51,992 nt of DNA from contig CANGIS010000018.1 of NCBI GenBank assembly GCA_947454055.1, positions 1-51,992 of the forward strand. The letters are read 5' to 3'. Source of the DNA: Hyphomicrobiales bacterium. Its GTDB lineage: Bacteria > Pseudomonadota > Alphaproteobacteria > Rhizobiales > Beijerinckiaceae. The position numbers and the translations under genes were made by a program. Below, one piece after another: positions 43,751-51,992 of the stretch. Each line of letters starts with the position of its first letter. Position 1 is the stretch's first letter. Under the pieces are notes generated by a model. The model was not told the origin of the DNA and did no database searches. It saw only the letters and a list, made by a program, of their open reading frames with translations.

Positions 43751-45058
43751 TTACTCTCCCCGCTCCGCCCTCAACTTCGCCCAATATTCCAGCCGCTTTT
43801 TGATATCGCGCTCGAAGCCGCGTTCGACGGGCTCATAAAACTGGCGACGGCCGATTTTTTCGGGGAAATAGTTCTGGCCGGAAAAGGCATCCGGCTCGTC
43901 ATGGTCGTAGCGGTAGCCTTTGCCATAGCCCTCCGCACCCATCAGTTTGGTGGGTGCGTTGAGGATGGTTTTGGGCGGCATCAACGAACCGCCCTCTTTC
44001 GCGGCCCGCAGGGCGGATTTCCAAGCGGTATAAACGGCGTTCGATTTAGGGGCTGTGGCGAGATAGACGGTAGCGTGCGCCAAAGCCAATTCGCCCTCGG
44101 GTGAGCCTAAGAAATCAAAGGCGTCCTTGGCCGCGTTCGCAACCACAAGCGCTTGCGGGTCGGCCATGCCGATGTCTTCGACCGCCATGCGAACGAGGCG
44201 GCGACCTAAGAACAGCGGGTTCTCGCCCGCATCCAGCATTCGGGCCAAATAATAGAGTGCAGCATCGGGATCGGAACCGCGCACGCTTTTATGCAGCGCG
44301 CTGATGAGGTTGTAATGGCCGTCCTCGCTCTTGTCATAGATGGGGGCGCGACGCTGCACGATCTCGGCCAGCGTGGCGGTGTCAAAGACCTCTCCCGGCT
44401 TGGCGGAGCGCCAGATTTCTTCGGCCAGCGTGAGGGAGGCGCGGCCATCGCCATCGGCCATGGCAAGCAGCGCCAAGCGCGCTTCTGCATCCAGCGGCAA
44501 GGGTTTGCCTTCCACCTCTTCCGCGCGCGTCAGAAGCTGGTTGATCGCCGTCTCGCCGAGCGACCGGAAGGTCAGCACACGCGCCCGCGACAAGAGAGCG
44601 GCGTTCAGCTCAAAAGACGGGTTCTCCGTCGTGGCCCCGATCAGCGTAATGGTGCCGTCTTCCATAACCGGCAAGAACGCATCCTGCTGGCTGCGGTTGA
44701 AGCGGTGGATTTCGTCGACGAACAGCAACGTCCCCTGCCCGCTCATGCGGCGGCCCCGCGCGGCGTCGAAGACTTTTTTCAGATCGGCCACGCCTGAGAA
44801 AATCGCCGAAATAGGCTCGAAATGCAGCGTCGTCTCGTGCGCCAACAACCGCGCAACGGTGGTTTTACCGGTGCCCGGTGGTCCCCAGAAAATCAGCGAA
44901 CCCAAAGATCCCGATGCGATGAGGCGGGTCAAGAGTCCGCCCGTGCCAACAAGGTGATCCTGACCCGCAACTTCGTCGAGTTTGGTCGGGCGCAACCGGT
45001 CGGCCAAAGGACGCGGGGCGTCCTTTTCGAGTCCCGCCGCAATGAAAAGATTGCTCAT
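43751..45058 (-). CDS. rarA: Replication-associated recombination protein RarA (MgsA)
   Basis: A 435-residue AAA+ ATPase related to clamp loaders and RuvB that acts at stalled replication forks. The N-terminal PLADRLRPTKLDEVAGQDHLVG is typical. Walker A is GPPGTGKTT (59-67), Walker B is LFVDEIHRFNRSQQDAFLP and sensor 1 is LIGATTENPSFELNAALLSRARV. The C-terminal part carries the tetramerisation and DNA-binding region (SVRGSDPDAALYYLARMLDAGENPLFLGRRLVRMA). The stop is followed by the repeat-bearing gap. It begins four bases after the degP-type gene and is probably co-transcribed with it. Confidence 0.95.
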   Translation of the reverse strand: MSNLFIAAGLEKDAPRPLADRLRPTKLDEVAGQDHLVGTGGLLTRLIASGSLGSLIFWGPPGTGKTTVARLLAHETTLHFEPISAIFSGVADLKKVFDAARGRRMSGQGTLLFVDEIHRFNRSQQDAFLPVMEDGTITLIGATTENPSFELNAALLSRARVLTFRSLGETAINQLLTRAEEVEGKPLPLDAEARLALLAMADGDGRASLTLAEEIWRSAKPGEVFDTATLAEIVQRRAPIYDKSEDGHYNLISALHKSVRGSDPDAALYYLARMLDAGENPLFLGRRLVRMAVEDIGMADPQALVVANAAKDAFDFLGSPEGELALAHATVYLATAPKSNAVYTAWKSALRAAKEGGSLMPPKTILNAPTKLMGAEGYGKGYRYDHDEPDAFSGQNYFPEKIGRRQFYEPVERGFERDIKKRLEYWAKLRAERGE

Positions 45059-45062
45059 ACCA

Positions 45063-46451
45063 TCAGCCGCCCACTTTGCTGGTGAGCGTTTCGCCGTTGC
45101 GCTTGATCACCAGCGTCCAATAATACTGCCTTGTGCGCTGGAGCGATACCACATCCTTGGATGAATTGACCGTATTGCCATCAATCGAGGCGAGAACATC
45201 GCCTTTTTTCAAGCCCAACTCGTCAGCCGGAGTATTCGCGTTGACGGCTACGACAACAACGCCGTCATTGCCTGATTCCAGACCGAATTCTTCCGCCAGT
45301 GCGGGCGAGAGATTGGCAATGGTGGCCCCCGCCAAAGGCCAGTTTCCGACCAGATTCTGCAGGTCTCGTGGCCGTGTTTCCGGCGCCGTTACGGTATTCA
45401 TTGGCAAGGCCAACAGTTTTCCCTTCCGGTTGACCTTGAGCTCCACTTTGGTGCCAAGCGGCTTGGTGGCAAATCTAAAGTCCAAACCATCCGCATCCTC
45501 GACCGCTTGATCATCGAGCGACAAGATGACATCGCCGGCTTTCAGGCCCGCGGCAGCCGCGGGGCCGCCGTCAACCGTGGACACGACAAGGGCTCCTGCA
45601 GGCCGCTCAAGACCGAGGCTTTCCGCAATGTCGCTGGTTACCGGTTGCAGCCGCGCCCCGAACCAGGGCCTGCGAACCGTTTTGCTGCCCTCCCGCGCAG
45701 AGGCTGCCACCACTTTGACCATATTGACCGGAATGGCGAAGCCGATGCCGTTACTACCACCCGATTTCGAATAAATTGCCGTATTGATCCCGATCAGTCG
45801 ACCCTCGACATCCACCAGTGCGCCGCCCGAATTACCCGGGTTGATCGCAGCATCCGTCTGGATAAAGAGCTGATAATCCGATCCGCTGATCTGGGTGCGC
45901 GACAGCGCGGAGACGATGCCCGATGTGACCGTCTGGCCGACGCCAAACGGATTGCCCACGGCAAGCACGAGATCGCCCACCTCAATCGCATCGGAATTGC
46001 CCAGTTCGACCGATGGCAAACCCTTGATACCCTTCAACCGCAAAATGGCCAGATCGCTGCGCGGATCACGCAACACAATATCGGCATCGAATTCCCGCTT
46101 GTCCGAAAGCGCAACCTTCACTTCCGTCATACCTTCGATGACATGCTGATTGGTGACCACTAAACCATCGCCATCAATGATAACGCCCGAACCTTGCGAG
46201 CGCTGGATGCGGTCCGGCGGCGTTCCGCCCTCGATACCCAGAAAATGCTGCAAAAAAGGATCATCCAGCAGCGGGTTACGCACCCCCTTTTGCACGCGCG
46301 CGGCATACACATTGACGACGGCGGGGGCCACGCGCTTCACGACGGGCGCGAAGGAGGCTTTCATCTCCGCGACGGATTTAGGCACCTGCGCCTCGGCTGG
46401 TACCATCAAGAGCAAAGCTAAGGCTGCACATAATCCCGCAAATCGATGCAT
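45063..46451 (-). CDS. Periplasmic serine protease of the Do/HtrA (DegP) family
   Basis: A 462-residue trypsin-like protease and chaperone of the periplasm that removes misfolded envelope proteins. The signal peptide is 1-21 (ending PAEA-Q). The catalytic triad is H103 (TNQHVIEG), D133 (RDPRSDLAI) and S208 (INPGNSGGALV). Two PDZ domains follow, the first around ARLQPVTSDIAESLGLERPAGALV and the second around FGLESGNDGVVVVAVNANTPADELGL. The ATG at 46451 is chosen for the signal peptide and the AAGGAG element before it. It sits between rplQ and rarA, an order frequent in Alphaproteobacteria. Whether it is degP or degQ equivalent is open. Confidence 0.94.
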   Translation of the reverse strand: MHRFAGLCAALALLLMVPAEAQVPKSVAEMKASFAPVVKRVAPAVVNVYAARVQKGVRNPLLDDPFLQHFLGIEGGTPPDRIQRSQGSGVIIDGDGLVVTNQHVIEGMTEVKVALSDKREFDADIVLRDPRSDLAILRLKGIKGLPSVELGNSDAIEVGDLVLAVGNPFGVGQTVTSGIVSALSRTQISGSDYQLFIQTDAAINPGNSGGALVDVEGRLIGINTAIYSKSGGSNGIGFAIPVNMVKVVAASAREGSKTVRRPWFGARLQPVTSDIAESLGLERPAGALVVSTVDGGPAAAAGLKAGDVILSLDDQAVEDADGLDFRFATKPLGTKVELKVNRKGKLLALPMNTVTAPETRPRDLQNLVGNWPLAGATIANLSPALAEEFGLESGNDGVVVVAVNANTPADELGLKKGDVLASIDGNTVNSSKDVVSLQRTRQYYWTLVIKRNGETLTSKVGG

Positions 46452-46558
46452 TGGCTTCTCCTTCTCGTTCCCCGACATATAAGGATCAGCTTTAATCGGC
46501 AAAAGGGACCTCGACGTCGATATGCGCGTTTCGATTGTGTGAATTTACGGGTTCCTAG

Positions 46559-46593
46559 CCGTCATTGAATGACGGTAAATCGTTCGCAATGAC
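46559..46593. repeat. Degraded copy of the dispersed repeat
   Basis: CCGTCATTGAATGACGG followed by a TCGTTCGCAATGACG unit, between degP and the rplQ terminator. The ends match the repeat at 701-944 but the centre is shortened, which looks like a decayed or partly deleted pair. Confidence 0.5.
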
Positions 46594-46597
46594 GATA

Positions 46598-46629
46598 AAA
46601 AACGGGCGGCCTTTGGGGCCGCCCGTTTG
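46598..46629 (-). terminator. Rho-independent terminator of the ribosomal alpha operon
   Basis: On the minus strand AACGGGCGGCC/GGCCGCCCGTT pair around a five-base loop and are followed by six T. It stands about 25 bases after rplQ, closing the operon before degP. Confidence 0.88.
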
Positions 46630-46654
46630 AATTTCTGCTTATGGCCAAAGCCGA

Positions 46655-47074
46655 TTAAGCGACTTCAACGATCTCGGTCTTCATCGTTGGGCCCGAATCG
46701 AGACCCTTCGCGTCAACGTCGCGGTCGATGAATTCAATAACGGCCATCGGCGCGTTATCGCCATAACGGAAGCCAGCCTTCAGCACGCGGGTGTAACCAC
46801 CATTGCGGGCCTTGTAGCGTGGTCCCAGAACATCAAACAGCTTCTTGACGAGAACGGCGTCCTTGATCTGCGCAATCGCCTGACGGCGGGCGTGAAGATC
46901 GCCGCGCTTGCCGAGGGTTACCAGCTTTTCAACGACGGGGCGGAGATCCTTCGCCTTAGGCAGAGTGGTGATGATCTGCTCGTGCTTGATGAGGGCTTGG
47001 CACATATTGGCGAACATCGCCTTACGGTGCTCTGCTGAACGGCCGAAACGACGGCCTCTAAATCCGTGATGCAT
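46655..47074 (-). CDS. rplQ: 50S ribosomal protein L17
   Basis: A 139-residue bL17 protein of the large subunit, near the exit tunnel. It starts [24 protein letters not shown] and includes the typical [35 protein letters not shown] segment and [27 protein letters not shown] strong Shine-Dalgarno sequence (AAGGAGAG) precedes the ATG. It is the last gene of the alpha operon, 126 bases after rpoA, with hairpins in that spacer and a terminator after it. Confidence 0.98.
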   Translation of the reverse strand: MHHGFRGRRFGRSAEHRKAMFANMCQALIKHEQIITTLPKAKDLRPVVEKLVTLGKRGDLHARRQAIAQIKDAVLVKKLFDVLGPRYKARNGGYTRVLKAGFRYGDNAPMAVIEFIDRDVDAKGLDSGPTMKTEIVEVA

Positions 47075-47102
47075 GGCTATCTCTCCTTCTTGAGGGGGTT
47101 AT

Positions 47103-47197
47103 CCGGCCGCCGTGCCACGGTACGGCCGGTTGTTGAATTCGGTTATCGGCAGTCGGTATTCGGCGGTCGATTGCCGAACGCCGATTGCCGATTGCCG
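47103..47197 (-). repeat. Two hairpins in the rpoA-rplQ spacer
   Basis: A short perfect stem CCGGCCG/CGGCCGG (47103-47129) is followed by a long imperfect inverted repeat (47139-47197) with arms of about 30 bases built from repeated TCGG-ATCGGCA-like words. Neither has a T-run, so processing or mRNA stabilisation is more likely than termination. This is inference. Confidence 0.5.
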
Positions 47198-47200
47198 TCC

Positions 47201-48217
47201 TTAGTAATGTTCTTCGAAGCGCTTGGCCAACTCTTCGATGTTTTCTGGTGGCCAACCGGTCACGTCCATGCCGAGGTGGAGGCCCATGGTGGCGAGCACT
47301 TCCTTGATCTCGTTCAGCGACTTGCGACCAAAATTCGGCGTGCGGAGCATTTCCGATTCCGACTTCTGGATGAGGTCGCCAATATAGACGATGTTGTCGT
47401 TCTTGAGGCAGTTGGCGGAACGAACCGACAATTCCAGCTCGTCGACCTTCTTGAGAAGGGCGGGGTTGAAGGCCAATTCCGGCATCGAGGACTTTTCTTC
47501 CTCGCGGCGTGGCTCTTCGAAGTTCACGAAGACTTCGAGCTGGTCCTGAATAATGCGTGCGGCATAGGCCACCGAATCTTCCGGCGTAACGCCGCCATTG
47601 GTCTCGATGACCATGATCAGCTTGTCATAATCGAGGATCTGTCCTTCGCGGGTGTTCTCGATGCGATAGGACACCTTCTTGACGGGTGAATAGATGCTGT
47701 CGATCGGAATAAGACCGATGGGCGCATCTTCCGCGCGGTTACGATCGGCCGGAACATAGCCCTTGCCGGTCTTGACCACGAATTCCATGCGCAGCTCTGC
47801 ACCATCGTCGAGCGAGCAGATCATCAAATCCGGATTGAGGACCTGTACGTCACCCGAAACCGCAATGTCGCCAGCGCGAACGATACCCGGGCCAGTCTTG
47901 CGGAGCGTCAGGCGCTTGGTGCCCTCGCCCTGCATCTTGATGCCGATGGCCTTAATGTTGAGGATGATGTCGGTAACGTCTTCGCGGACGCCAGGGATCG
48001 ACGAGAATTCATGCAGCACGCCATCGATCTGGACCGACACGATGGCCGCGCCCTGAAGCGATGACAGCAAAACGCGACGCAGCGCGTTGCCAAGCGTAAC
48101 GCCAAAGCCCCGCTCAAGCGGCTCGGCAACCAAGGTTGCGATGCGCTTGCCGTCTTCCGACGGATTAACGACGAGCTTGTTCGGCTTGATGAGATCTTGC
48201 CAGTTTTTCTGAATCAT
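47201..48217 (-). CDS. rpoA: DNA-directed RNA polymerase alpha subunit
   Basis: A 338-residue subunit that starts polymerase assembly (alpha dimer) and contacts UP elements and activators. The N-terminal domain has [41 protein letters not shown] linker with [13 protein letters not shown] follows, and the C-terminal domain has [37 protein letters not shown] and [22 protein letters not shown]. Length is standard for Alphaproteobacteria. It lies between rpsK and rplQ; rpsD, which precedes rpoA in E. coli, is absent here as usual in this class. Confidence 0.98.
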   Translation of the reverse strand: MIQKNWQDLIKPNKLVVNPSEDGKRIATLVAEPLERGFGVTLGNALRRVLLSSLQGAAIVSVQIDGVLHEFSSIPGVREDVTDIILNIKAIGIKMQGEGTKRLTLRKTGPGIVRAGDIAVSGDVQVLNPDLMICSLDDGAELRMEFVVKTGKGYVPADRNRAEDAPIGLIPIDSIYSPVKKVSYRIENTREGQILDYDKLIMVIETNGGVTPEDSVAYAARIIQDQLEVFVNFEEPRREEEKSSMPELAFNPALLKKVDELELSVRSANCLKNDNIVYIGDLIQKSESEMLRTPNFGRKSLNEIKEVLATMGLHLGMDVTGWPPENIEELAKRFEEHY

Positions 48218-48310
48218 CTGTTTCGTCTTTCATTGTGAGGCAGCGAGCATATCGGTCCGTCGACCCTGGCCCGATGCCTTCGATGAGATAGGCCTGCAAA
48301 CAACAGGTAG

Positions 48311-48341
48311 AAGCCGCCGCACCCGTCGGTTGCGGCGGCTT
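48311..48341 (-). repeat. Strong hairpin in the rpsK-rpoA spacer
   Basis: An 11-base perfect stem, AAGCCGCCGCA/TGCGGCGGCTT, with a 9-base loop, lies about 17 bases after rpsK. There is no T-run on the minus strand, so it is not a classical terminator. It may stall exonucleases or mark a processing site. Confidence 0.6.
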
Positions 48342-48358
48342 AAACGGTAATGAACGTC

Positions 48359-48748
48359 TTAGACGCGCCGACGCTTGCGCGGACGGCAGCCATTGTGCGG
48401 GATCGGCGTTACGTCACGGATCGAGGTGACCGTAAAACCAACCGACTGCAAGGCACGAAGCGCCGATTCACGACCCGAACCTGGGCCCGTGACTTCGACT
48501 TCCAAGGTACGCATGCCATGCTCGGACGCCTTACGGCCCGCGTCTTCGGCAGCAACCTGTGCAGCGTAGGGGGTCGATTTACGCGAACCCTTGAAGCCCA
48601 TGGTACCAGCCGACGACCATGCAACCGTGTTGCCCTGCGCATCGGTGATGGTGATCATCGTGTTGTTGAACGAGGCGTTCACATGGGCAACGCCCGAAAC
48701 GATGTTTTTGCGTTCGCGGCGGCGGACGCGGCCTGCTTCTTTAGCCAT
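48359..48748 (-). CDS. rpsK: 30S ribosomal protein S11
   Basis: A 129-residue uS11 protein of the small-subunit platform. Recognisable segments are [56 protein letters not shown] and the end [22 protein letters not shown] precedes the ATG by about ten bases. It lies 146 bases after rpsM, with an inverted repeat in the gap, and 141 bases before rpoA. Confidence 0.98.
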   Translation of the reverse strand: MAKEAGRVRRRERKNIVSGVAHVNASFNNTMITITDAQGNTVAWSSAGTMGFKGSRKSTPYAAQVAAEDAGRKASEHGMRTLEVEVTGPGSGRESALRALQSVGFTVTSIRDVTPIPHNGCRPRKRRRV

Positions 48749-48813
48749 GATCGTATGATCCTTGATAGCGCGCCCGTTGTGCCAGGCGCTGGGGATGGGA
48801 GGTGATATAGTGA

Positions 48814-48890
48814 GGGTGTAGGGAGTAGGGTTTAGGGCGTAGGGTTTTAATTCGGATGTTTATTAATAAAGCACCCTAATCCCTACACCC
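48814..48890 (-). repeat. Inverted repeat in the rpsM-rpsK spacer
   Basis: Arms of 17 bases, GGGTGTAGGGAGTAGGG (48814-48830) and CCCTAATCCCTACACCC (48874-48890), pair with a single mismatch around a 43-base centre that has further TAGGG words. The left arm has four TAGGG copies in 24 bases. No terminator T-run is present. Confidence 0.65.
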
Positions 48891-48894
48891 TAAA

Positions 48895-49263
48895 TTACTT
48901 CTTCTTGCCCTGAATGGCCTTAGCCTTGCCCTTACGGGTACGCGCATTCGTGTGCGTACGCTGACCACGAACCGGCAGCTGACGACGATGGCGCAGACCA
49001 CGATAGCAACCAAGATCCATGAGGCGCTTGATGTTCATCGATACTTCGCGACGCAGATCACCCTCGACGAGATAGTCGCGGTCAATCATTTCGCGGATCT
49101 GAAGAACTTCGGCATCGGTCAACTGGTTGACGCGACGCTCGGCTGGCAGGTTCAAAGCCGTAACAATCTCTTCGGCCTTCTTCGCACCAATGCCGTGAAT
49201 ATACTGCAACGCGATGATCACGCGCTTGTTCGTAGGAATGTTGACGCCTGCTATACGGGCCAT
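48895..49263 (-). CDS. rpsM: 30S ribosomal protein S13
   Basis: A 122-residue uS13 protein of the small-subunit head that contacts L5 and tRNA. It begins [22 protein letters not shown] and contains [12 protein letters not shown], the [51 protein letters not shown] stretch and a basic tail. GGAG lies just before the ATG. A promoter and a folded leader precede it, so the alpha operon probably has its own transcription start here. rpmJ, found upstream in many bacteria, is absent. Confidence 0.98.
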   Translation of the reverse strand: MARIAGVNIPTNKRVIIALQYIHGIGAKKAEEIVTALNLPAERRVNQLTDAEVLQIREMIDRDYLVEGDLRREVSMNIKRLMDLGCYRGLRHRRQLPVRGQRTHTNARTRKGKAKAIQGKKK

Positions 49264-49317
49264 CAGCCTTCTCCATTTAGGCTTTTGTTCCAGAGGAATA
49301 AAAGCGGGTTACAGATA

Positions 49318-49394
49318 CCACGCACCGGTGGAGGCCGGCCTACGCGTGGGTTGGTTAAATAACAAAGGGCCACCCGCCAACCTTTATCAAGGTT
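49318..49394 (-). promoter_or_regulatory. Folded leader of rpsM
   Basis: Between the candidate promoter and rpsM the transcript has two hairpins. One is perfect, AACCTT/AAGGTT with a GATA loop (49394-49379). The other is closed by CCACGC/GCGTGG (49349-49318) with GC-rich inner pairing. The leader is about 160 bases. A role in ribosomal-protein autoregulation is inferred only from position. Confidence 0.4.
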
Positions 49395-49427
49395 GCCCGA
49401 TGACCTGTCATCTAAGCCAGTGGACGG

Positions 49428-49456
49428 GAGATAGAGGATTGCCCCAGCAGAGTCAA
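49428..49456 (-). promoter_or_regulatory. Candidate promoter of rpsM (alpha operon)
   Basis: On the minus strand, TTGACT (49456-49451), a 17-base spacer and TATCTC (49433-49428), about 165 bases before rpsM. The -35 box and spacing are good; the -10 box is of the weak alphaproteobacterial kind. Confidence 0.5.
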
Positions 49457-49481
49457 CCAGATGCGGGAGCCAAACTCGAAC

Positions 49482-50063
49482 TTAGGCCCCCAACACGCCA
49501 GCGATAGACGCACTCACCTGATCCATCGGCTGCATGCCGTCGATTTTGGTCAGCTTGCCAGACTTCTCATAATAGGGCGCCACAACCGCGGTATCGCGGT
49601 TATAGGCTTCCAGACGAGTTTTGAAGACTTCCGGATCATCATCTTTGCGGACGGGTTGACCCGCGGCCTTGGCCTCTTCCGCCCGGTTGATGATGCGATG
49701 AACGAGCGCATCCTGATCGACCACCAGCTCAATCACAGCATCGAGTTTGAGGCCCTCGGACTTCAACATCGTATCGAGCGATTCGGCTTGGGCAACGGTG
49801 CGGGGAAAACCATCGAGAATGAAACCCTGCTTTGCGTCAGGTTCCGCAATCCGGTCCTTGATGATACCGACAACGATCTCGTCCGAGACAAGACCGCCCG
49901 AATCCATCACGTCCTTGGCTTTGATGCCGATCGGCGTTTTGGCAGCGACGGCGGCACGCAACATGTCGCCGGTCGAGAGTTGTGGTATGCCATGGCGTTC
50001 AACTAAGCGCTGCGCCTGCGTTCCTTTACCCGCTCCAGGCGGGCCCAGCAGTATCAGTCTCAC
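49482..50063 (-). CDS. adk: Adenylate kinase
   Basis: A 193-residue enzyme that interconverts ATP+AMP and two ADP. The P-loop is [10 protein letters not shown] (7-16), followed by [20 protein letters not shown] (AMP binding) and [17 protein letters not shown]. The region after [11 protein letters not shown] is short ([18 protein letters not shown]), so this is the short-lid form without zinc cysteines, normal for Alphaproteobacteria. Its start overlaps the secY stop by four bases (ATGA), so adk is coupled to secY. This gene order is standard in the class. Confidence 0.98.
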   Translation of the reverse strand: MRLILLGPPGAGKGTQAQRLVERHGIPQLSTGDMLRAAVAAKTPIGIKAKDVMDSGGLVSDEIVVGIIKDRIAEPDAKQGFILDGFPRTVAQAESLDTMLKSEGLKLDAVIELVVDQDALVHRIINRAEEAKAAGQPVRKDDDPEVFKTRLEAYNRDTAVVAPYYEKSGKLTKIDGMQPMDQVSASIAGVLGA

Positions 50064-51394
50064 CTCTTCCCCCCCCGGAGACGGGCCTTCTTCACAAGGC
50101 CCTCATATTGATGTGCCAACAGATGCCCGTGAACCTGGGCAACCGTATCCATCGTTACGCTGACCACGATCAGCAACGATGTACCGCCAAAATAGAACGG
50201 AAGGGCGGCTTGCGATACCAGCAATTCGGGTAACATGCAGATGATGACGAGATAGCCCGCACCCAATACCGTAATGCGCGACAAAACCTTGTCAATGAAC
50301 TCGGCCGTACGCTCGCCCGGACGAATACCCGGAATAAAACCGCCCTGCTTCTTCAAATTATCCGCCGTTTCCGTCGGATTGAACACGATCGCGGTGTAAA
50401 AGAACGCAAAGAAGACGATAAGGGCGGCGTAGGCGACCATGAACAGCGGGCGACCATGGCCAAGATAGGCGGCAGCGGTCGAGAGCCAACCGATATTACC
50501 GCTCTGTGCCGCAAAGCTCGAAACCGTCGTCGGCAACAACAGGAGCGACGACGCGAAGATCGGCGGAATGACGCCCGACGTGTTGAGTTTCAAAGGCAGA
50601 AACGAAGTCTGGCCTTCGTAAACGCGGTTGCCCACCTGACGCTTCGGATAATTGATCAAGAGGCGGCGCTGCGCGCGCTCCATGAACACAATGAAGGCGA
50701 TGACGGCAAACGCCATCACAACAACCGCCAGAATCAGGAAGGTTGAAATCGCGCCCTGCCGACCCAGTTCCAGCATATTGGCAATCGCGTTCGGAAGACC
50801 TGCCACGATGCCCGAGAAAATAATGAGCGACGTACCGTTGCCGATACCGCGCTGGGTGATCTGCTCGCCGAGCCACATCAGGAATAGCGTTCCGCCAACC
50901 AGCGTGATCGATGTCGAAAGGCGGAAGAACATGCCGGGCTCAAGCACAACATTGGTCGAGCCTTCAAGCCCAACCGCAATGCCATAGGCCTGGAAGGCAG
51001 CAAGCACCACGGTGAGATAACGGGTATATTGGTTGATGACTTTACGGCCCGCTTCGCCTTCCTTCTTCAACGTCTCAAGCGTCGGAATCGCCGAGGTCAA
51101 AAGCTGGATGATAATCGAGGCCGAAATATAGGGCATGATCGCGAGCGCGAAAATTGCGAGACGACCCACAGCGCCGCCGGAGAACATGTTGAACAGGCCT
51201 AGCATACCCTGCTGCTGCTGTTTGAAGAATTCCGAAAGGGCCGCCACATTGATGCCCGGCAGCGGAATATAGGTACCAAGCCGGTACACCATCAAAGCGC
51301 CAAGGGTGAACCAGATGCGCTTTTTGAGTTCGTCCGCCTTTGCAAGCGCGCCGAAATTCAAGTTTGCTGCAAGTTGCTCAGCCGCCGATGCCAT
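50060..51394 (-). CDS. secY: Preprotein translocase subunit SecY
   Basis: A 444-residue channel subunit of the SecYEG translocon with ten membrane helices. Signatures are [31 protein letters not shown] (first helix and plug region), [38 protein letters not shown] and the C-terminal cytoplasmic FVPGIRPG-like [29 protein letters not shown]. The ATG at 51394 is preferred since GGAG precedes it; a TTG lies four codons upstream. It sits between rplO, from which a terminator-like hairpin separates it, and adk. Confidence 0.98.
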   Translation of the reverse strand: MASAAEQLAANLNFGALAKADELKKRIWFTLGALMVYRLGTYIPLPGINVAALSEFFKQQQQGMLGLFNMFSGGAVGRLAIFALAIMPYISASIIIQLLTSAIPTLETLKKEGEAGRKVINQYTRYLTVVLAAFQAYGIAVGLEGSTNVVLEPGMFFRLSTSITLVGGTLFLMWLGEQITQRGIGNGTSLIIFSGIVAGLPNAIANMLELGRQGAISTFLILAVVVMAFAVIAFIVFMERAQRRLLINYPKRQVGNRVYEGQTSFLPLKLNTSGVIPPIFASSLLLLPTTVSSFAAQSGNIGWLSTAAAYLGHGRPLFMVAYAALIVFFAFFYTAIVFNPTETADNLKKQGGFIPGIRPGERTAEFIDKVLSRITVLGAGYLVIICMLPELLVSQAALPFYFGGTSLLIVVSVTMDTVAQVHGHLLAHQYEGLVKKARLRGGKR

Positions 51395-51418
51395 GCCGCG
51401 CTCCAATCCGATGTAAAC

Positions 51419-51460
51419 AAAAAAAATGCCGGGCGTACGGACCAGAATCCGACGCCCGGC
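51419..51460 (-). terminator. Terminator-like hairpin between rplO and secY
   Basis: On the minus strand GCCGGGCG...CGGA pairs with TCCG...CGCCCGGC (51460-51428) and is followed by A and eight T (51426-51419). It has every feature of a rho-independent terminator yet lies inside the spc cluster, 25 bases before the secY start. It could lower or stop transcription entering secY-adk. Confidence 0.75.
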
Positions 51461-51494
51461 AACAATCTAGAAATGGCCTGCCCGAAGGCAAAGA

Positions 51495-51974
51495 TCAAGC
51501 GGTTGCTTCAACAGCAACGTTGATAAGCGTCACAGAACCACCAGCCTTCTCGATTGCAGCCTGCGCGGACTTTGTTACGCCAGCCACTTCGAAGGAAAGC
51601 TTGGTCTTGAGATCACCCGAGCCGAGGATACGAACGCCATCGAGATGCTTTGAGCAAACACCCGCTGCAACCAACGCCTCAACCGTTACCGCCTTCTTGG
51701 CATCGAGCTTCTTAGCATCGATAGCAATCTGGATGCGGCCAAGATTGACTTCGTTGAAATGCTTGGCGTGAATATTTGTAAAACCGCGCTTTGGCAGGCG
51801 CCGATAGAGCGGCATCTGACCACCCTCGAAGCCCTTGATCGCCACGCCCGTACGAGCGGTCTGACCCTTGACACCCCGGCCGGCCGTTTTGCCTTTGCCC
51901 GAGCCGATACCACGACCGACCCGCATGCGGGACTTCTTGGCACCTGAATTATCGCTAATACCATTGAGTTTCAT
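51495..51974 (-). CDS. rplO: 50S ribosomal protein L15
   Basis: A 159-residue uL15 protein, an early assembly protein of the large subunit. It starts [44 protein letters not shown], with the glycine-rich basic N terminus typical of L15, and includes [17 protein letters not shown]. The C-terminal [17 protein letters not shown] is also diagnostic. AGGAGGG precedes the ATG. It follows rpmD and precedes secY, the usual spc order. Confidence 0.98.
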   Translation of the reverse strand: MKLNGISDNSGAKKSRMRVGRGIGSGKGKTAGRGVKGQTARTGVAIKGFEGGQMPLYRRLPKRGFTNIHAKHFNEVNLGRIQIAIDAKKLDAKKAVTVEALVAAGVCSKHLDGVRILGSGDLKTKLSFEVAGVTKSAQAAIEKAGGSVTLINVAVEATA

Positions 51975-51984
51975 GGTGCCCTCC

Positions 51985-51992
51985 TCACTTGC
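51985..51992 (-). CDS. Probable last codons of rpmD (L30)
   Basis: At the right edge the minus strand reads GC-AAG-TGA just before the rplO ribosome-binding site. By the standard spc order this should be the end of rpmD (50S ribosomal protein L30), but only one codon and a stop are visible, so the identity rests on gene order alone. Confidence 0.3.

Overview
The window is about 52 kb of chromosome from an alphaproteobacterium. The evidence is gene content and order: DivK, EipB (DUF1849), the phasin-clpS-clpA group, ATP12, DUF1489, DUF3422, class II B12-dependent ribonucleotide reductase, and a ribosomal cluster with adk after secY and no rpsD before rpoA. Much of this resembles Hyphomicrobiales (Rhizobiales) and relatives. 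The genus cannot be fixed by reading. Nothing indicates a prophage, plasmid, CRISPR array or insertion sequence. Most of the window is housekeeping DNA, with one accessory-looking catabolic region.

Left part (1-9255): the 3' end of nrdJ, a terminator and a cluster of short palindromic repeats, then rnr-DUF983-NUDIX, rpmG with its own promoter and terminator, divK and eipB on the minus strand, and a plus-strand run ridA-GDPD-FemAB-like-HIT. Middle left (9451-18131): a small membrane protein, clpA, clpS and a phasin gene on the minus strand. Divergent from these is a D-Ala-D-Ala carboxypeptidase with a SPOR domain. Then follow a membrane J-domain protein, DUF1489, rhodanese, DUF599, DUF3253 and YdcF genes.

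Accessory region (18386-27445): a plus-strand series of an idonate/sorbitol-type dehydrogenase, a class C beta-lactamase-like hydrolase, two alpha/beta hydrolases and a complete dipeptide/oligopeptide-type ABC importer with a Tat-exported binding protein and a fused double ATPase. LacI-type operator-like sites lie in front of both halves. This is the best candidate for an undescribed uptake and degradation system, probably for an ester-, lactone- or amide-linked compound. An orphan modA, DUF3422, a second beta-lactamase-like hydrolase, tRNA-Ser(GCU), a Sel1-like protein, an OFA-family transporter and tRNA-Leu(GAG) follow.

Right part (33939-51992): a free-standing SpoA (FliN-type) domain, lipB, a GGCT-fold protein lacking the usual catalytic glutamate, and pccA and pccB (propionyl-CoA carboxylase) with an esterase and a glycosyltransferase between them. 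Then come atp12, rluC-type synthase, crcB/fluC, rarA and a degP-type protease. The window ends in the spc/alpha ribosomal cluster (rplO-secY-adk-rpsM-rpsK-rpoA-rplQ, minus strand). That cluster has an internal terminator-like hairpin, a promoter with a folded leader before rpsM, and hairpins in its longer spacers.
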